Source: Bacteroidales bacterium Bact_19 (lineage in GTDB: Bacteria > Bacteroidota > Bacteroidia > Bacteroidales > ML635J-15). From it: DNA of 64,000 bases. The notes under the pieces were generated by a model that did not search any database, was not told the origin of the DNA, and worked only from the letters and a program-made list of their open reading frames with translations. The stretch covers positions 1-64,000 of the forward strand of contig LUZK01000069.1 in assembly GCA_001603595.1 (NCBI GenBank). Reading direction: 5' to 3'. Shown here in pieces: positions 36,217 to 45,730 of this stretch (its first letter is position 1; each line of letters starts with the position of its first letter). The position numbers and the translations under genes are program-made.

Positions 36217-37746
36217 ATGACTGAAAAAATATTGATTTTGGATTTCGGTTCACAATACACTCAATTAATTGCCAGAAGAATTCGTGAGCTAAATGTATAT
36301 TGCGAGATTATTCCTTACGACAAAATTCCCAAACTTGACCATAGTATAAAAGGTGTAATACTAAGTGGCAGTCCGTATTCGGTTAGGGATGAAAATGCTC
36401 TTATCCCGGATTTGTCAAAGATAAAATCACGTTTTCCTTTGTTGGGAATATGTTATGGGGCTCAATATCTATCGCATTTCTACGGAGGTGAGGTTGCTCC
36501 GTCAAAAACAAGGGAATATGGTCGTGCTAATTTAAGCTTTATTGATAATACCGATATTTTATTTGAAAATATCTCCCAAAACTCACAAGTATGGATGTCG
36601 CATGGTGATACCATTGTAAAATTGCCACAAAATTATAAAGTAATTGCCTCAACTCAGGATATAAAGAATGCGGCATTTAAAATTCAGAATGAAGATACTT
36701 GGGGTATTCAGTTTCATCCGGAGGTATATCACAGTAAGGAAGGTAAGCAGCTAATAAAGAATTTTGTTGTTGGTATTTGTGGGTGTAATCAAACTTGGAC
36801 GCCTGAATCTTTTATTGAATCCACAATCATAGAACTTAAACAAATTCTTGGAAATGACAGGGTTGTATTGGGATTATCCGGCGGAGTTGACAGCAGTGTA
36901 GCGGCAATATTACTCCACAAAGCCATTGGAAACAACTTACATTGTATTTTCGTTGATAATGGGTTGCTTCGCAAAAAAGAGTTTGAAACTGTATTGGAAT
37001 CATATAAAGGAATGGGACTTAATGTAAGAGGGGTGGATGCCAAAAACAGATTTTACGATGCTCTCAAAGGAATAAGCGAACCTGAACAAAAACGCAAAAC
37101 CATAGGAAGAGTTTTTATTGAAGTTTTTGATGAGGAAGCACATAAAATTAAAGATGTTAAGTGGCTTGCACAAGGAACAATTTATCCGGATGTAATAGAA
37201 TCTGTTTCGGTAAAAGGACCTTCAGCCACAATAAAATCTCATCATAATGTTGGCGGTTTGCCGGATTTTATGAAGTTAAAAATTGTAGAGCCCTTAAAAT
37301 TATTGTTTAAGGATGAAGTTAGGGAAGTCGGCAAAAAACTTGGTATTCCACAAAACATTCTTGAACGACATCCTTTTCCCGGGCCCGGCTTAGGAATCAG
37401 AATTCTGAGTGACATTACCCCCGAAAAAGTCAGGATACTTCAGGAAGTAGATTTTATTTTTATTGAAGGTTTAAAGGAATGGAATTTATATAATGAAGTG
37501 TGGCAGGCTGCAGCAATTCTTCTACCTGTTCAGTCGGTTGGTGTTATGGGAGATGAACGAACATACGAAAATGTTGTTGCTTTGCGAGCTGTTCAATCCA
37601 CCGATGGTATGACAGCAGATTGGGTACATTTACCCTTTGAATTCCTTGCGAAGATTTCAAATAAAATTATTAATCAGGTAAAGGGTGTTAATCGGGTAGT
37701 TTATGATATTTCTTCAAAACCGCCTGCTACTATTGAATGGGAATAA
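36217..37746 (+). CDS. guaA: GMP synthase (glutamine-hydrolysing)
   Basis: 509 residues. Converts XMP to GMP using ATP and glutamine. N-terminal class I glutamine amidotransferase with nucleophile Cys in '[17 protein letters not shown]' and His/Glu in '[11 protein letters not shown]'; ATP pyrophosphatase domain with the PP-loop '[12 protein letters not shown]'; C-terminal dimerisation domain with '[14 protein letters not shown]' and the typical 'KPPATIEWE' end. All motifs are complete and the length is normal. It stands alone on + with a long upstream region. Confidence 0.98.
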   Translation: MTEKILILDFGSQYTQLIARRIRELNVYCEIIPYDKIPKLDHSIKGVILSGSPYSVRDENALIPDLSKIKSRFPLLGICYGAQYLSHFYGGEVAPSKTREYGRANLSFIDNTDILFENISQNSQVWMSHGDTIVKLPQNYKVIASTQDIKNAAFKIQNEDTWGIQFHPEVYHSKEGKQLIKNFVVGICGCNQTWTPESFIESTIIELKQILGNDRVVLGLSGGVDSSVAAILLHKAIGNNLHCIFVDNGLLRKKEFETVLESYKGMGLNVRGVDAKNRFYDALKGISEPEQKRKTIGRVFIEVFDEEAHKIKDVKWLAQGTIYPDVIESVSVKGPSATIKSHHNVGGLPDFMKLKIVEPLKLLFKDEVREVGKKLGIPQNILERHPFPGPGLGIRILSDITPEKVRILQEVDFIFIEGLKEWNLYNEVWQAAAILLPVQSVGVMGDERTYENVVALRAVQSTDGMTADWVHLPFEFLAKISNKIINQVKGVNRVVYDISSKPPATIEWE

Positions 37747-37863
37747 TCTGTCATTGCTGAGTCAGTTTGCAGTATGATGTTAAACCTTATTAAGTCTGCA
37801 AATGTTATTGTTGCATTTACTGAATTTTTCATTCTTCAAAATGTAATTTCTGAAAATTTCATA

Positions 37864-37871
37864 TAATTTTG
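37864..37871 (+). promoter_or_regulatory. -7 promoter element TAATTTTG
   Basis: Perfect TAnnTTTG 22 nt upstream of the GTG start at 37894. It supports that non-ATG start. Confidence 0.5.
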
Positions 37872-37893
37872 CTCGAAATTTTATAACTTTTTT

Positions 37894-39201
37894 GTGTCAA
37901 TAAATCTTAAACTAAAAAATAATTTCTATTCCAATCTAAATTATAGGGAGAAAATAACCTATAAAATTTATTTATTTTTTACAATTCTTGAAGGCATAGT
38001 GTTCGGAATAACTTTGATGAACGAATTTGTATTTATAAGAAGTTTAAAAGGTTCCGAAAGTCTTGTGGGAGTTTTGTTCCTACTTAGTATAACAGTTTAT
38101 TTTATACTTTTCATAAGCAATGAAATTACGCGGCGTATTCGAAACAAACGAAAATTAATAACAATTACTGCAATTTTTTCGAGGGCACCTTTGATTGGTT
38201 TTTTGTTTTTCCCTGATTCTGTTAATGAATCAAATTCTGCCGGTTTACATTTCTTTTTTCTTATCTTAATGTTTTTATATTATCTCGGAACGGCTATCAC
38301 ATTGCCAACTATAAATCAATTATTAAAACATAATTTTCGCAACAATAATTTCGGTAAACTCTACGGATACGCCACTACAGCCAATAAAATAGCTGCGATG
38401 CTTTCTACCTTGTTGTTTGGAATTTTACTTGACAAAAACTATTTTATTTTCCGATATGTTTATCCTGCAATGGGGATTTTAGGGATTTGCGGCTACATTA
38501 TGCTTTCTCGAATACCTTATAATTCACGCGTTGTTTATGTTCGTGAAAAACTCTCTAATTCGTTGTTAAATTCCGTTAGGAGAATGTTCAAAATTCTTAA
38601 AAATGATAAGGCTTTTAGAGATTTTGAGATAGCTTATTTTTCATATGGAACAGCTTTTATGTTTTCAACAACAGTTGTAACTTTTTTCCTGGAATCACAC
38701 CTAAATCTTTCGTATTCGGTAATCTCCGGATATAAAACATTGTCCGGAGCTGTAACCTTTTTGTCGCTGCCTCTATTCGGAATTCTTATGGACAAGGTTG
38801 ACCAACGCAGGTTCAGCTCCTTTATGTTTAGCTTTATGCTAATGTATCTGATTTTTATAGTACTTACATATTTTTATCCGTTTGGATGTGCTCTGTTTGG
38901 ACTAAACGTTATTTTGTTTTTGTTTCTCGCCTTTATAATGTATGGATTGTTTTCTTCATCGGGAACATTATCATGGAATGTTGGCACAGCCTTTTTTACT
39001 AAAGATTCACAAGCTGTGGGAGATTATCATGCCATCCATATTACCTTGACAGGGTTAAGAGGGTTTTTAGCTCTCCTAGGAGTTATTATTTATCAAACCT
39101 GGGGATATGTTGCTACTTTTAGTATTTCAGCATTATTTGTGTTTTTGGCTCTTTTGATAATAGAAATTTCACTCAAAAAAAATCCATTAATTCTGAAATA
39201 A
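37894..39201 (+). CDS. MFS transporter of unknown substrate
   Basis: 435 residues, GTG start, about twelve transmembrane segments in two halves separated by a cytoplasmic loop near residues 205-240. Major-facilitator features: a basic loop after TM2 ('NEITRRIRNKRKLI'), the repeat-like 'PLFGILMDKVDQRRFSSF' after TM8 and an internal 'FGKLYGYATTANKIAAM'. The substrate cannot be inferred. The gene lies 34 bp before xseB; whether they share a transcript is unclear. Confidence 0.8.
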   Translation: MSINLKLKNNFYSNLNYREKITYKIYLFFTILEGIVFGITLMNEFVFIRSLKGSESLVGVLFLLSITVYFILFISNEITRRIRNKRKLITITAIFSRAPLIGFLFFPDSVNESNSAGLHFFFLILMFLYYLGTAITLPTINQLLKHNFRNNNFGKLYGYATTANKIAAMLSTLLFGILLDKNYFIFRYVYPAMGILGICGYIMLSRIPYNSRVVYVREKLSNSLLNSVRRMFKILKNDKAFRDFEIAYFSYGTAFMFSTTVVTFFLESHLNLSYSVISGYKTLSGAVTFLSLPLFGILMDKVDQRRFSSFMFSFMLMYLIFIVLTYFYPFGCALFGLNVILFLFLAFIMYGLFSSSGTLSWNVGTAFFTKDSQAVGDYHAIHITLTGLRGFLALLGVIIYQTWGYVATFSISALFVFLALLIIEISLKKNPLILK

Positions 39202-39235
39202 ATATATTATCTTAGCATTGTAAATTCAAACGCTT

Positions 39236-39442
39236 ATGGAACAAAAAGAATTTTCATACAAACAAGCCATGGAAGAACTTGAACAAATTCTTTCCGAAAT
39301 CGAATCCGACGAACCCGATATTGATACATTAAGCATTAAAGTTAAAAGAGCTACTTTTCTTATAAAAGAATGCAAAAAACGATTAAGGCAAACTGCTGAA
39401 GAAATTGACGGTATATTAAACAATTGGGAAGACGAGGAATAA
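39236..39442 (+). CDS. xseB: exodeoxyribonuclease VII small subunit
   Basis: 68 residues, small acidic helical protein. 'SYKQAMEELEQILSEIES' and the later 'KVKRATFLIKECKKRL' are the family signature; residue 'PDIDTLSIKVKRA' matches the usual 'DVDELSEKVKRA' block. It partners with XseA to degrade single-stranded DNA. xseA is normally the upstream neighbour in Bacteroidota but is not seen here; an MFS gene is in that place. Its stop overlaps the TTG assigned to the following radical SAM gene. A TAGCATTG box (one mismatch to TAnnTTTG) lies at 39213-39220. Confidence 0.9.
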   Translation: MEQKEFSYKQAMEELEQILSEIESDEPDIDTLSIKVKRATFLIKECKKRLRQTAEEIDGILNNWEDEE

Positions 39443-40911
39443 AAGTTTCAAGAGTTTTGATAAATAAAATTTATGATATATTACCCGAATTTTTACAAAC
39501 CATCCTTATAAATACTGTTAAAAGTATTAAGAAATTTTTTTACAAATTGTCGAAATTGTTCAGGCGTTTTCAAAATTCAAAACCTGAGATAATACATGAA
39601 TTTAACTTCAATCGTAAATATGGCCCATTGCCACGAGTTTGTTATGCTCCATACACCTCATTGTTTTTATCGAGATTAGGTTATATTTCTCCGTGTTATG
39701 CTTCGTATAATTCGGATTCTTCTCATATAAGCAAAGAATCTCTTAAAACAGCCTGGTTCGACGGTTCAATAGAAAGAATACGTAAAAAGCACCTTAATTA
39801 TGATTTTTCCGAATGTTCTTTATGTAAATCCTTATTAGAACAAAAAGCATTCGGGAGTTTGCTTATTAACAAGTATGACCATTATTCCTTTTCCAGATCA
39901 TCCTATCCTAGGATTATTGAGTTTGAGTTATCGAACAAATGCAATCTTTCCTGCATAATGTGCGATTCTAATCTTTCGTCAAGAATTGAGAAAACAGAGT
40001 GTAACAATATAAGTGGAAATCAGTTTTATGGCGAAAAGTTTTTTGAGGATTTGGAAGAATTTATACCACATCTCCATTTGGCAGAATTTACCGGTGGCGA
40101 TCCACTTATTATAGATGAATATTACAGAATTTTACAATTAATTAAAAAACTTAATCCCTCTTGTTCCATACTAATAACTACTAATGCAAATACCTATAAC
40201 GAAAAAGTTGAGTGGATTCTAAATAATTTTAAAAAAATAAATTTTAATGTCAGCATAGATTCTTTAGATGCAGAAAATTATTCAAAAATTCGCCGGAACG
40301 GAGACTTTAATAAGGCAATTAAAAATCTTGAATTATTCATTGAATATTCTAGAAAAAATAAAACCTATTTAAATATTCTTGTATGCCCAATGACGGTGAA
40401 TTTTCATGAAATGGCCGATTTTGTCAATTTCGCAAACGAAAAAGATATATGTGTGTTTTTTCATACTGTGGTGAAACCAAAGCACTTATCTTTAAAATAC
40501 AATAGAAGCGATTCAATTCAGGAGAATATTGAAAACTTTAAGTCTTTGAAATTTCCTGACAAAACAAAAAATCAAAAAACTAACAAAAAGAATTTTGAAG
40601 ATCTTGTTAATCTTGTAGAGATCTGGCAATCAGAGCTAGAACTTCAAATGCGAAAAAATCAAAATCAGTTCAGAGAACTTTCAATTAGCGAGATGGAGGA
40701 GTCATTATTTAAAAAAATACGTGGAGAGGAAAAATTTGTGAATTATAAAATGCAAACAATCCTCGAAAAATATAAAAATAATGATAATTATAAAGTGTTG
40801 TTGAGTAAACTTGTGGCAGTTGAAAACCAGAAATTTATCAGATATTTGCGTGAAAAAGAAACAGATGAATTGTTGCTTATAACCGAAGATTTAATAAAAA
40901 GTACAAAATAA
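39424..40911 (+). CDS. radical SAM protein with N-terminal SPASM/twitch-like domain (copy 1)
   Basis: 495 residues. The radical SAM [4Fe-4S] motif CxxxCxxC is 'CNLSCIMC' (Cys173, 177, 180), followed by the SAM-binding 'FTGGDPL' and 'ISIDSL'-type strands ('FNVSIDSLDAENYSKIRRNG'). Before the barrel sits a cysteine set (Cys73 in 'RVCYAPYTSLFL', Cys91, Cys131, Cys134) resembling a SPASM/twitch auxiliary-cluster domain, in reversed order compared with usual SPASM enzymes; such N-terminal twitch radical SAM proteins are a known but uncharacterised type. The start is uncertain: TTG 39424 overlaps xseB, and TTG 39457 is also possible. Paralogous to the next gene, 1 bp away. No precursor peptide or partner is visible. 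Substrate unknown. Confidence 0.85.
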   Translation: MGRRGIKVSRVLINKIYDILPEFLQTILINTVKSIKKFFYKLSKLFRRFQNSKPEIIHEFNFNRKYGPLPRVCYAPYTSLFLSRLGYISPCYASYNSDSSHISKESLKTAWFDGSIERIRKKHLNYDFSECSLCKSLLEQKAFGSLLINKYDHYSFSRSSYPRIIEFELSNKCNLSCIMCDSNLSSRIEKTECNNISGNQFYGEKFFEDLEEFIPHLHLAEFTGGDPLIIDEYYRILQLIKKLNPSCSILITTNANTYNEKVEWILNNFKKINFNVSIDSLDAENYSKIRRNGDFNKAIKNLELFIEYSRKNKTYLNILVCPMTVNFHEMADFVNFANEKDICVFFHTVVKPKHLSLKYNRSDSIQENIENFKSLKFPDKTKNQKTNKKNFEDLVNLVEIWQSELELQMRKNQNQFRELSISEMEESLFKKIRGEEKFVNYKMQTILEKYKNNDNYKVLLSKLVAVENQKFIRYLREKETDELLLITEDLIKSTK

Positions 40912-40912
40912 A

Positions 40913-42361
40913 TTGAAAGCGAAGAAAATAGCAGATACAATAGAGTTTTTGAAGCGAAAACTTATTCGTTATCGCAATCTTATTATTTACAAAAATATTA
41001 ATCAATATATTCCTAAAGAATATGGTGATAAAACAAAGCTTTTAGAATATCAAAAATCACGTGTAACCGGTCCTGAACCATGCGTGTGTCATGCTCCTTC
41101 GCGAAGTTTGTATATTGACATGCAAGGAAAATTTACGGCATGTTGTTTTAATCGGGTTTATGTTTTTGGAAGATATCCGGAAAATAATTTGCAAGATATT
41201 ATTTCGGGCGAAAAACGAAAATTCCTTCAAAAAGAGCTTTGTCGCAGCAATTTTATGTATGGTTGTCAGCATTGTCATCGTTTAATTGAATCAGGCAATT
41301 TTGAAGGCACAGAAGCTCGATTATACGATACCTTACAAAAACAGGATATTTTTCCGTCAGAAATAATTTTTGAACTTGATAACACTTGTAATTTGAGTTG
41401 TTTGATGTGTCATGAAGGATTTTCGTCCTCAATTGCCCGAAAAAAGGGTGTAGAAATTATTAAAACGAATTATGATGATAATTTCTTTGAACAGCTCAAA
41501 AAACTGATACCATACTTAAAAGTTGCCAAGTTTTTGGGCGGAGAACCTTTTTTGATACAGGTTTATTACAGGATTTGGGATTTGATAATTGAAATAAACC
41601 CAAAATGTAAAATAATACTTCAAACTAATGGAACAATTTTTAATGAAAAAATTCGAAATTATCTTTTGAAAGGAAATTTCTATATTGGAGTCAGTATTGA
41701 TTCCTTGAATAAAGAAAAATTTGAAACAATAAGGGTAGGAGCAGACTTTGAAATTGTTTTGAAAAATCTTGAGGAATTTAAGAAAATAAGCCGGAAGAAA
41801 AACAATTATATGAATATTTCGGTATGTCCCATGCTGCAAAATATTTATGAAATTCCTAAAATAATCGAGTTTTGTAATAAAAACGGATTTTTCGTTTATT
41901 TTAATACAGTTTATACAAAAGGTTTTGCAATAAATGATGCTGAAGAAGAACATTTAAGCAATATTATTAAATTTTTGAAATCAACAAAAATTACCGGCAA
42001 GTCATATATTGCAAAGAGAAATTTAAAATTTTATTATGATTTAATTCGGAACATCGAAAATATTTATAAGCAAAAGGAGAACTTAAGCCGACCCTACAAA
42101 CGGAATTTAAGGATTTGTAAAAAGGAATTTTATCAAATATTGTCCTTAAAAGCAAAAGAGATACAAAATATTGAACTTGATTATGATTTGTTTGCAGATC
42201 TACCGGATGAATTTTACATTTCGGAAAAGGATAAAGAAAGGCTATTTGCACTGAATCCGCGAGATCTTGCAGATGTTCTTTCAAAAGAATCAAAGTATGA
42301 AATTAGAAGCAGACTTATGAACTTTATTGAAAAGGGTGATTTTTCAAAGAATGAAATTTAA
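40913..42361 (+). CDS. radical SAM protein with N-terminal SPASM/twitch-like domain (copy 2)
   Basis: 482 residues, TTG start 1 bp after the stop of copy 1. Same architecture: N-terminal cysteines in 'CVCHAPSRSLYIDMQG' (Cys57/59), 'ACCFN' (77/78) and 'GCQHC' (118/121), then the radical SAM motif 'CNLSCLMC' (Cys159, 163, 166), 'LGGEPFL' and 'GVSIDSLNKEKFETIRVG'. The two copies align along their whole length but are clearly diverged, so the duplication is old. The positively charged N-terminal ~50 residues are helical. Possible roles include peptide or sugar modification; nothing nearby decides. Its last 38 bp overlap the convergent kinase gene. Confidence 0.85.
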   Translation: MKAKKIADTIEFLKRKLIRYRNLIIYKNINQYIPKEYGDKTKLLEYQKSRVTGPEPCVCHAPSRSLYIDMQGKFTACCFNRVYVFGRYPENNLQDIISGEKRKFLQKELCRSNFMYGCQHCHRLIESGNFEGTEARLYDTLQKQDIFPSEIIFELDNTCNLSCLMCHEGFSSSIARKKGVEIIKTNYDDNFFEQLKKLIPYLKVAKFLGGEPFLIQVYYRIWDLIIEINPKCKIILQTNGTIFNEKIRNYLLKGNFYIGVSIDSLNKEKFETIRVGADFEIVLKNLEEFKKISRKKNNYMNISVCPMLQNIYEIPKIIEFCNKNGFFVYFNTVYTKGFAINDAEEEHLSNIIKFLKSTKITGKSYIAKRNLKFYYDLIRNIENIYKQKENLSRPYKRNLRICKKEFYQILSLKAKEIQNIELDYDLFADLPDEFYISEKDKERLFALNPRDLADVLSKESKYEIRSRLMNFIEKGDFSKNEI

Positions 42362-43184
42362 TAATGTTTCTTAATGGGTCTTGAATAACCCGAATATCTT
42401 TTATGTCAAATTCTTTAGCAACTTCCAGAATAATGTCGGAGAAATATGTTGCAATACTTCCAACAAGGCCGATTTTTGATTTATGAGGTTCCGAAAAAAT
42501 AAATATGAAAGTATTAAAGAATTTTCTAAAAGAATATCTCAGGAGGCTATCCAATTGCGGATGCGAGATATTATTTTTAATAAACGGACAAAAGCTTGCA
42601 AGATATTTGTTTGGATTTTGTCCTCTATATAATGAAGTGAGTACATTTGTTAAATTTGCTCCCGTTTCATTATATATTTTTTGGGTTAGTTCTCTGTCGA
42701 ATTTAAATTCGAGATATTGTTTGAGAAAAATTTTACCTATGTAAGCTCCGCTGCCTTCGTCACCGAGAATATATCCAAGCGAAACTGCCCCTTTTTCTAT
42801 GTAATCCCCGTTGTATAAACAGGAATTTGTTCCGGTTCCTATAATTGCAGCTATACCGGGTTCTGTTAATAAAACTCCTCTGGCAGCTCCGAGCATATCT
42901 GAATAAACATCAACTTTAGAATTATATAGATATTCTTCGAGCGCATTTTTTAAATGTTCGAAATTGTCATTATTGCTACAACCGGCACCGTAAAAAGCTG
43001 TATATTTTATCTGTAAAGGTTCGTAATCAGGCGGAAAATTTTCGACCAATGACCTGATAATCATTTCTTTGGTTGTAAAATATGGATTCAAACCGATTGT
43101 GGAAAAAGATTTTAATTCTTGGTAATCGCTGTCTGTAATAATCCAGTTAGTTTTGGTAGAACCACTGTCTGCAAAAAGAAACAT
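42324..43184 (-). CDS. BadF/BadG-type ATPase, N-acetylglucosamine-kinase-like
   Basis: 286 residues, actin-like ASKHA fold. Phosphate-1 loop 'FADSGSTKTNWIITD'; a second phosphate motif 'AIIGTGTNSCLYNG'; 'SLGYILGDEGSGAYIG' is the characteristic sugar-kinase/adenosine block. This pattern is that of N-acetylglucosamine or N-acetylmuramate kinases (NagK/MurK-like) of Bacteroidota, so a role in amino-sugar or cell-wall recycling is likely but not certain. A perfect -7 box lies 21 nt upstream. Its 3' end overlaps the convergent radical SAM gene by 38 bp. Confidence 0.88.
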   Translation of the reverse strand: MFLFADSGSTKTNWIITDSDYQELKSFSTIGLNPYFTTKEMIIRSLVENFPPDYEPLQIKYTAFYGAGCSNNDNFEHLKNALEEYLYNSKVDVYSDMLGAARGVLLTEPGIAAIIGTGTNSCLYNGDYIEKGAVSLGYILGDEGSGAYIGKIFLKQYLEFKFDRELTQKIYNETGANLTNVLTSLYRGQNPNKYLASFCPFIKNNISHPQLDSLLRYSFRKFFNTFIFIFSEPHKSKIGLVGSIATYFSDIILEVAKEFDIKDIRVIQDPLRNIIKFHSLKNHPFQ

Positions 43185-43205
43185 AAACGAAATATTTTAT
43201 TATTA

Positions 43206-43213
43206 CAAACTTA
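43206..43213 (-). promoter_or_regulatory. -7 promoter element TAAGTTTG
   Basis: On the minus strand a perfect TAnnTTTG lies 21 nt before the kinase ATG at 43184. Confidence 0.5.
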
Positions 43214-43356
43214 ATTAAAATCTAAACAAAATAAAAATTTATATGATTAAAAGTTTGAAAAATGTCTATTAAATATATATTTAAATAAACGAATAAAAAA
43301 TAAATTGTTTTTTGATTAAAAAAATGTTATTTTTACAAAAAAAATCTATTTTAATT

Positions 43357-43944
43357 ATGGCTAATATAAACAGTTGGTGGAGTGCATTAACCTCGGCAGA
43401 ACAGGTATTTTGGCTTATAGCAATCCCTTTTACATTGATTTTTATTATTCAGTTGCTGATGACAATTATTGGAGTAAGCTCCGACCACGGGCTTGATAAT
43501 TTCGGGGATTCTGATATGAATGTTGATTCCGATGCAGGTATAGGTTTTCAATTTATAAGCCTGAAAAATTTCATAGCATTTTTTACAATTTTCGGATGGA
43601 CAGGTTTAGCTTGTCTCGATGGCGGCCTGGGGATAGGATTGAGTGTATTTATTTCAATTATTGCCGGTCTGATAATGATGGTAATAATGGCAAGTTTATT
43701 TTATTTTATGGGAAAACTAACCGAAAGCGGCAATTTTAAAATTAACTCTGCAATCGGACATACCGGCACTGTATATTTAAGAATCCCGGCTGCAAAATCA
43801 GGGGTAGGTAAAATTCAAATAAATGTAAGCGGGCTTAAAACACTTGATGCTGTAACTAACCACACAGAAGATATAAAGTCAGGAAGTTTGATTAAAGTTG
43901 TTGATGTTAACGAAGGTAATATTCTCGTAGTAGAACCATTATAA
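43357..43944 (+). CDS. NfeD-like membrane protein
   Basis: About 195 residues from the ATG at 43357 (MANINSWWSALTSAEQVFW). Three or so transmembrane helices ('FWLIAIPFTLIFIIQLLMTII', 'FIAFFTIFGWTGLACLDGG', 'VFISIIAGLIMMVIMASLFYFMG') are followed by a C-terminal soluble OB-like domain with 'GHTGTVYLRIP' and 'VVDVNEGNILVVEPL', as in the NfeD family. It is 24 bp ahead of a flotillin gene, the standard partnership of NfeD-like proteins in membrane microdomains. The track start (TTG 43312) lies upstream of a TATTTTTA box (43328-43335), so I place the start downstream at the ATG. Confidence 0.85.
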   Translation: MANINSWWSALTSAEQVFWLIAIPFTLIFIIQLLMTIIGVSSDHGLDNFGDSDMNVDSDAGIGFQFISLKNFIAFFTIFGWTGLACLDGGLGIGLSVFISIIAGLIMMVIMASLFYFMGKLTESGNFKINSAIGHTGTVYLRIPAAKSGVGKIQINVSGLKTLDAVTNHTEDIKSGSLIKVVDVNEGNILVVEPL

Positions 43945-43968
43945 ATTGTTTAACTAAAAATTATAACT

Positions 43969-45456
43969 ATGGAAGGCGAATATTTAATTATTTTAGTTGT
44001 TCTAGCGGTATTTTTTGTATTTATCTTAATCATCACTTTTTTAAGAAGATACAGGAGATGTCCGTCAGATAAGATTTTAGTTGTTTATGGGAAAGTCGGT
44101 AAAAAAGGCAATGAAACACGAACAGCAAAATGTATTCATGGTGGAGCTGCATTTATTTGGCCGATAATTCAAGATTACAGCTATCTTGATTTGACACCGT
44201 TTTCGATTGAAATAAATTTAAAATCGGCTCTTTCAAGACAAAATATCCGTGTTGATGTTCCTTCGAGATTTACAGTAGGTATCAGTACCGAGGACGGAGT
44301 TATGCAAAATGCTGCCGAAAGATTGTTAGGTTTATCTCAACAGGAAATAAGTAAACTTGCCGAAGATATCTTGTTTGGTCAATTGCGTCTTGTTGTTGCA
44401 ACAATGGATATCGAAGAAATCAATTCAAACAGAGATAAGTTTTTAGAAGCAGTATCTTCTAATGTAGAGGCAGAGTTGAAGAAGATAGGTTTAAAACTTA
44501 TAAACGTAAACGTTACCGACCTCAACGACGAATCGGGGTATATAATTGCATTAGGAAAAGAAGCTGCTGCAAAAGCTATTAACGATGCAAAAAAATCCGT
44601 TGCCGAAAAGAATAGAGACGGTGAAATTGGTAGGGCAGAGGCTGAAAAAGAACAAAGAATTAAAGTTGCAAGTGCTTTAGCACAGGCAAAAATTGGGGAA
44701 GCCGACGCTCAACGCGAAGAACGCATCAAAACTTCTGAAGCAGATTCTCGAGCTGTTGAAGGTGAAAATACTGCCAAGATTACAATTGCAAAATCAAATG
44801 CTTTAAGAAGAGAACAAGAAGCTGAAGCCGAACGTATTGCAATAACAGCAGAAAAAGTTAAACGTGCCAAAGCACTCGAAGATGCCTATGCAGCTGAAAA
44901 AGTTGCTGAAGAAATACGTGCTCAGAGAGATAAAGCAACTCAGTATGCAAACGTTGTTGTTCCAACTGAAATTGAAAAACAAAAAATCGAGATTGCTGCT
45001 GATGCTATTGCTGAACAAACCAGACGTCTTGCTGCAGGGGAAGCTGATGCTATCTTCATCAAGATGCAAGCCGAAAGTAAGGGGTTGTATGAAATTCTCA
45101 GCAAACAGGCGGAAGGATTTGAAAAAATTGTTAAAGCTGCCGGGGATAATGCTAGAGATGCGGTTATGTTGATGATAGCCGATAAGTTACCCGAAATTGT
45201 TAAATCTCAGGTTGAAGCTATTAAGAACCTTAAGATTGATAAAATTACAGTTTGGGATAATATGAGTGCAGGGAAAAGCGGAGATAAACCATTAACTGCT
45301 AATTTTATTTCCGGACTTCTCGGTTCTATTCCTCCTTTTGATGAATTATTCAAAATGGCAGGTATTGAATTGCCTGGTTATCTTAAAGGGAAAACTCCTC
45401 CGGCAGATGAAAATCCCGAATCAGCACCATCTGAAGAAACACCTAAAACTGAATAA
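43969..45456 (+). CDS. flotillin-like SPFH/band 7 protein
   Basis: 495 residues. An N-terminal membrane anchor ('LIILVVLAVFFVFILIITFL') is followed by 'RCPSDKILVVYGKVGKKG', an SPFH domain (about 35-210: 'IHGGAAFIWPIIQDYSYLDL', 'LRLVVATMDIEEINSNRD') and a long E/A/K/R-rich coiled coil with EA repeats (about 215-345). The C-terminal 'GEADAIFIKMQAESKGLYEIL' block is usual in flotillins. Scaffold of ordered membrane domains; oligomerises through the coiled coil. The tail after residue 470 is proline/acid-rich. It forms an operon with the NfeD-like gene and ends at a strong terminator. Confidence 0.93.
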   Translation: MEGEYLIILVVLAVFFVFILIITFLRRYRRCPSDKILVVYGKVGKKGNETRTAKCIHGGAAFIWPIIQDYSYLDLTPFSIEINLKSALSRQNIRVDVPSRFTVGISTEDGVMQNAAERLLGLSQQEISKLAEDILFGQLRLVVATMDIEEINSNRDKFLEAVSSNVEAELKKIGLKLINVNVTDLNDESGYIIALGKEAAAKAINDAKKSVAEKNRDGEIGRAEAEKEQRIKVASALAQAKIGEADAQREERIKTSEADSRAVEGENTAKITIAKSNALRREQEAEAERIAITAEKVKRAKALEDAYAAEKVAEEIRAQRDKATQYANVVVPTEIEKQKIEIAADAIAEQTRRLAAGEADAIFIKMQAESKGLYEILSKQAEGFEKIVKAAGDNARDAVMLMIADKLPEIVKSQVEAIKNLKIDKITVWDNMSAGKSGDKPLTANFISGLLGSIPPFDELFKMAGIELPGYLKGKTPPADENPESAPSEETPKTE

Positions 45457-45466
45457 TTTTGAAAAT

Positions 45467-45488
45467 GCCGCAATTTGCGGCTTTTTTT
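45467..45488 (+). terminator. rho-independent terminator after flotillin gene
   Basis: GCCGCA-ATT-TGCGGC hairpin followed by seven T residues, 10 bp after the flotillin stop. Confidence 0.85.
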
Positions 45489-45582
45489 ATCTTAAAATTT
45501 AACAAATTATTTTTTGCTATCAATCTTTTGATGATAAATATTTTTTATAAATTTAGGAATTCGGTAAATTATTTTTGATAAT

Positions 45583-45714
45583 TTAACGCTTGATTTTTTT
45601 TACAGGTTTTTGATTTAGTAATTGTTTGATTGGATTTTTGTTGTTCGGTTTGGAGCGGTTTTATTTTTTTTTAGTAAATTTCTTTTCTTTTTTCTTCTTT
45701 TTACCTTCTATCAC
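45583..45714 (-). pseudogene. possible lysine-rich small ORF, interrupted by a stop
   Basis: Downstream of ompA on the same strand, a GTG at 45714 opens a lysine-rich frame (MIEGKKKKKEKKFTKKK) that meets TAA in an A-rich tract, then continues in the same frame (NRSKPNNKNPIKQLLNQ..., ending KIKR) to a TAA at 45583. The second part looks like a basic protein tail, but A/T bias alone can produce Lys-rich frames. Low confidence; it may be plain 3' non-coding DNA. Confidence 0.15.
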
Positions 45715-45730
45715 TTAACTTCTTTTGAAT

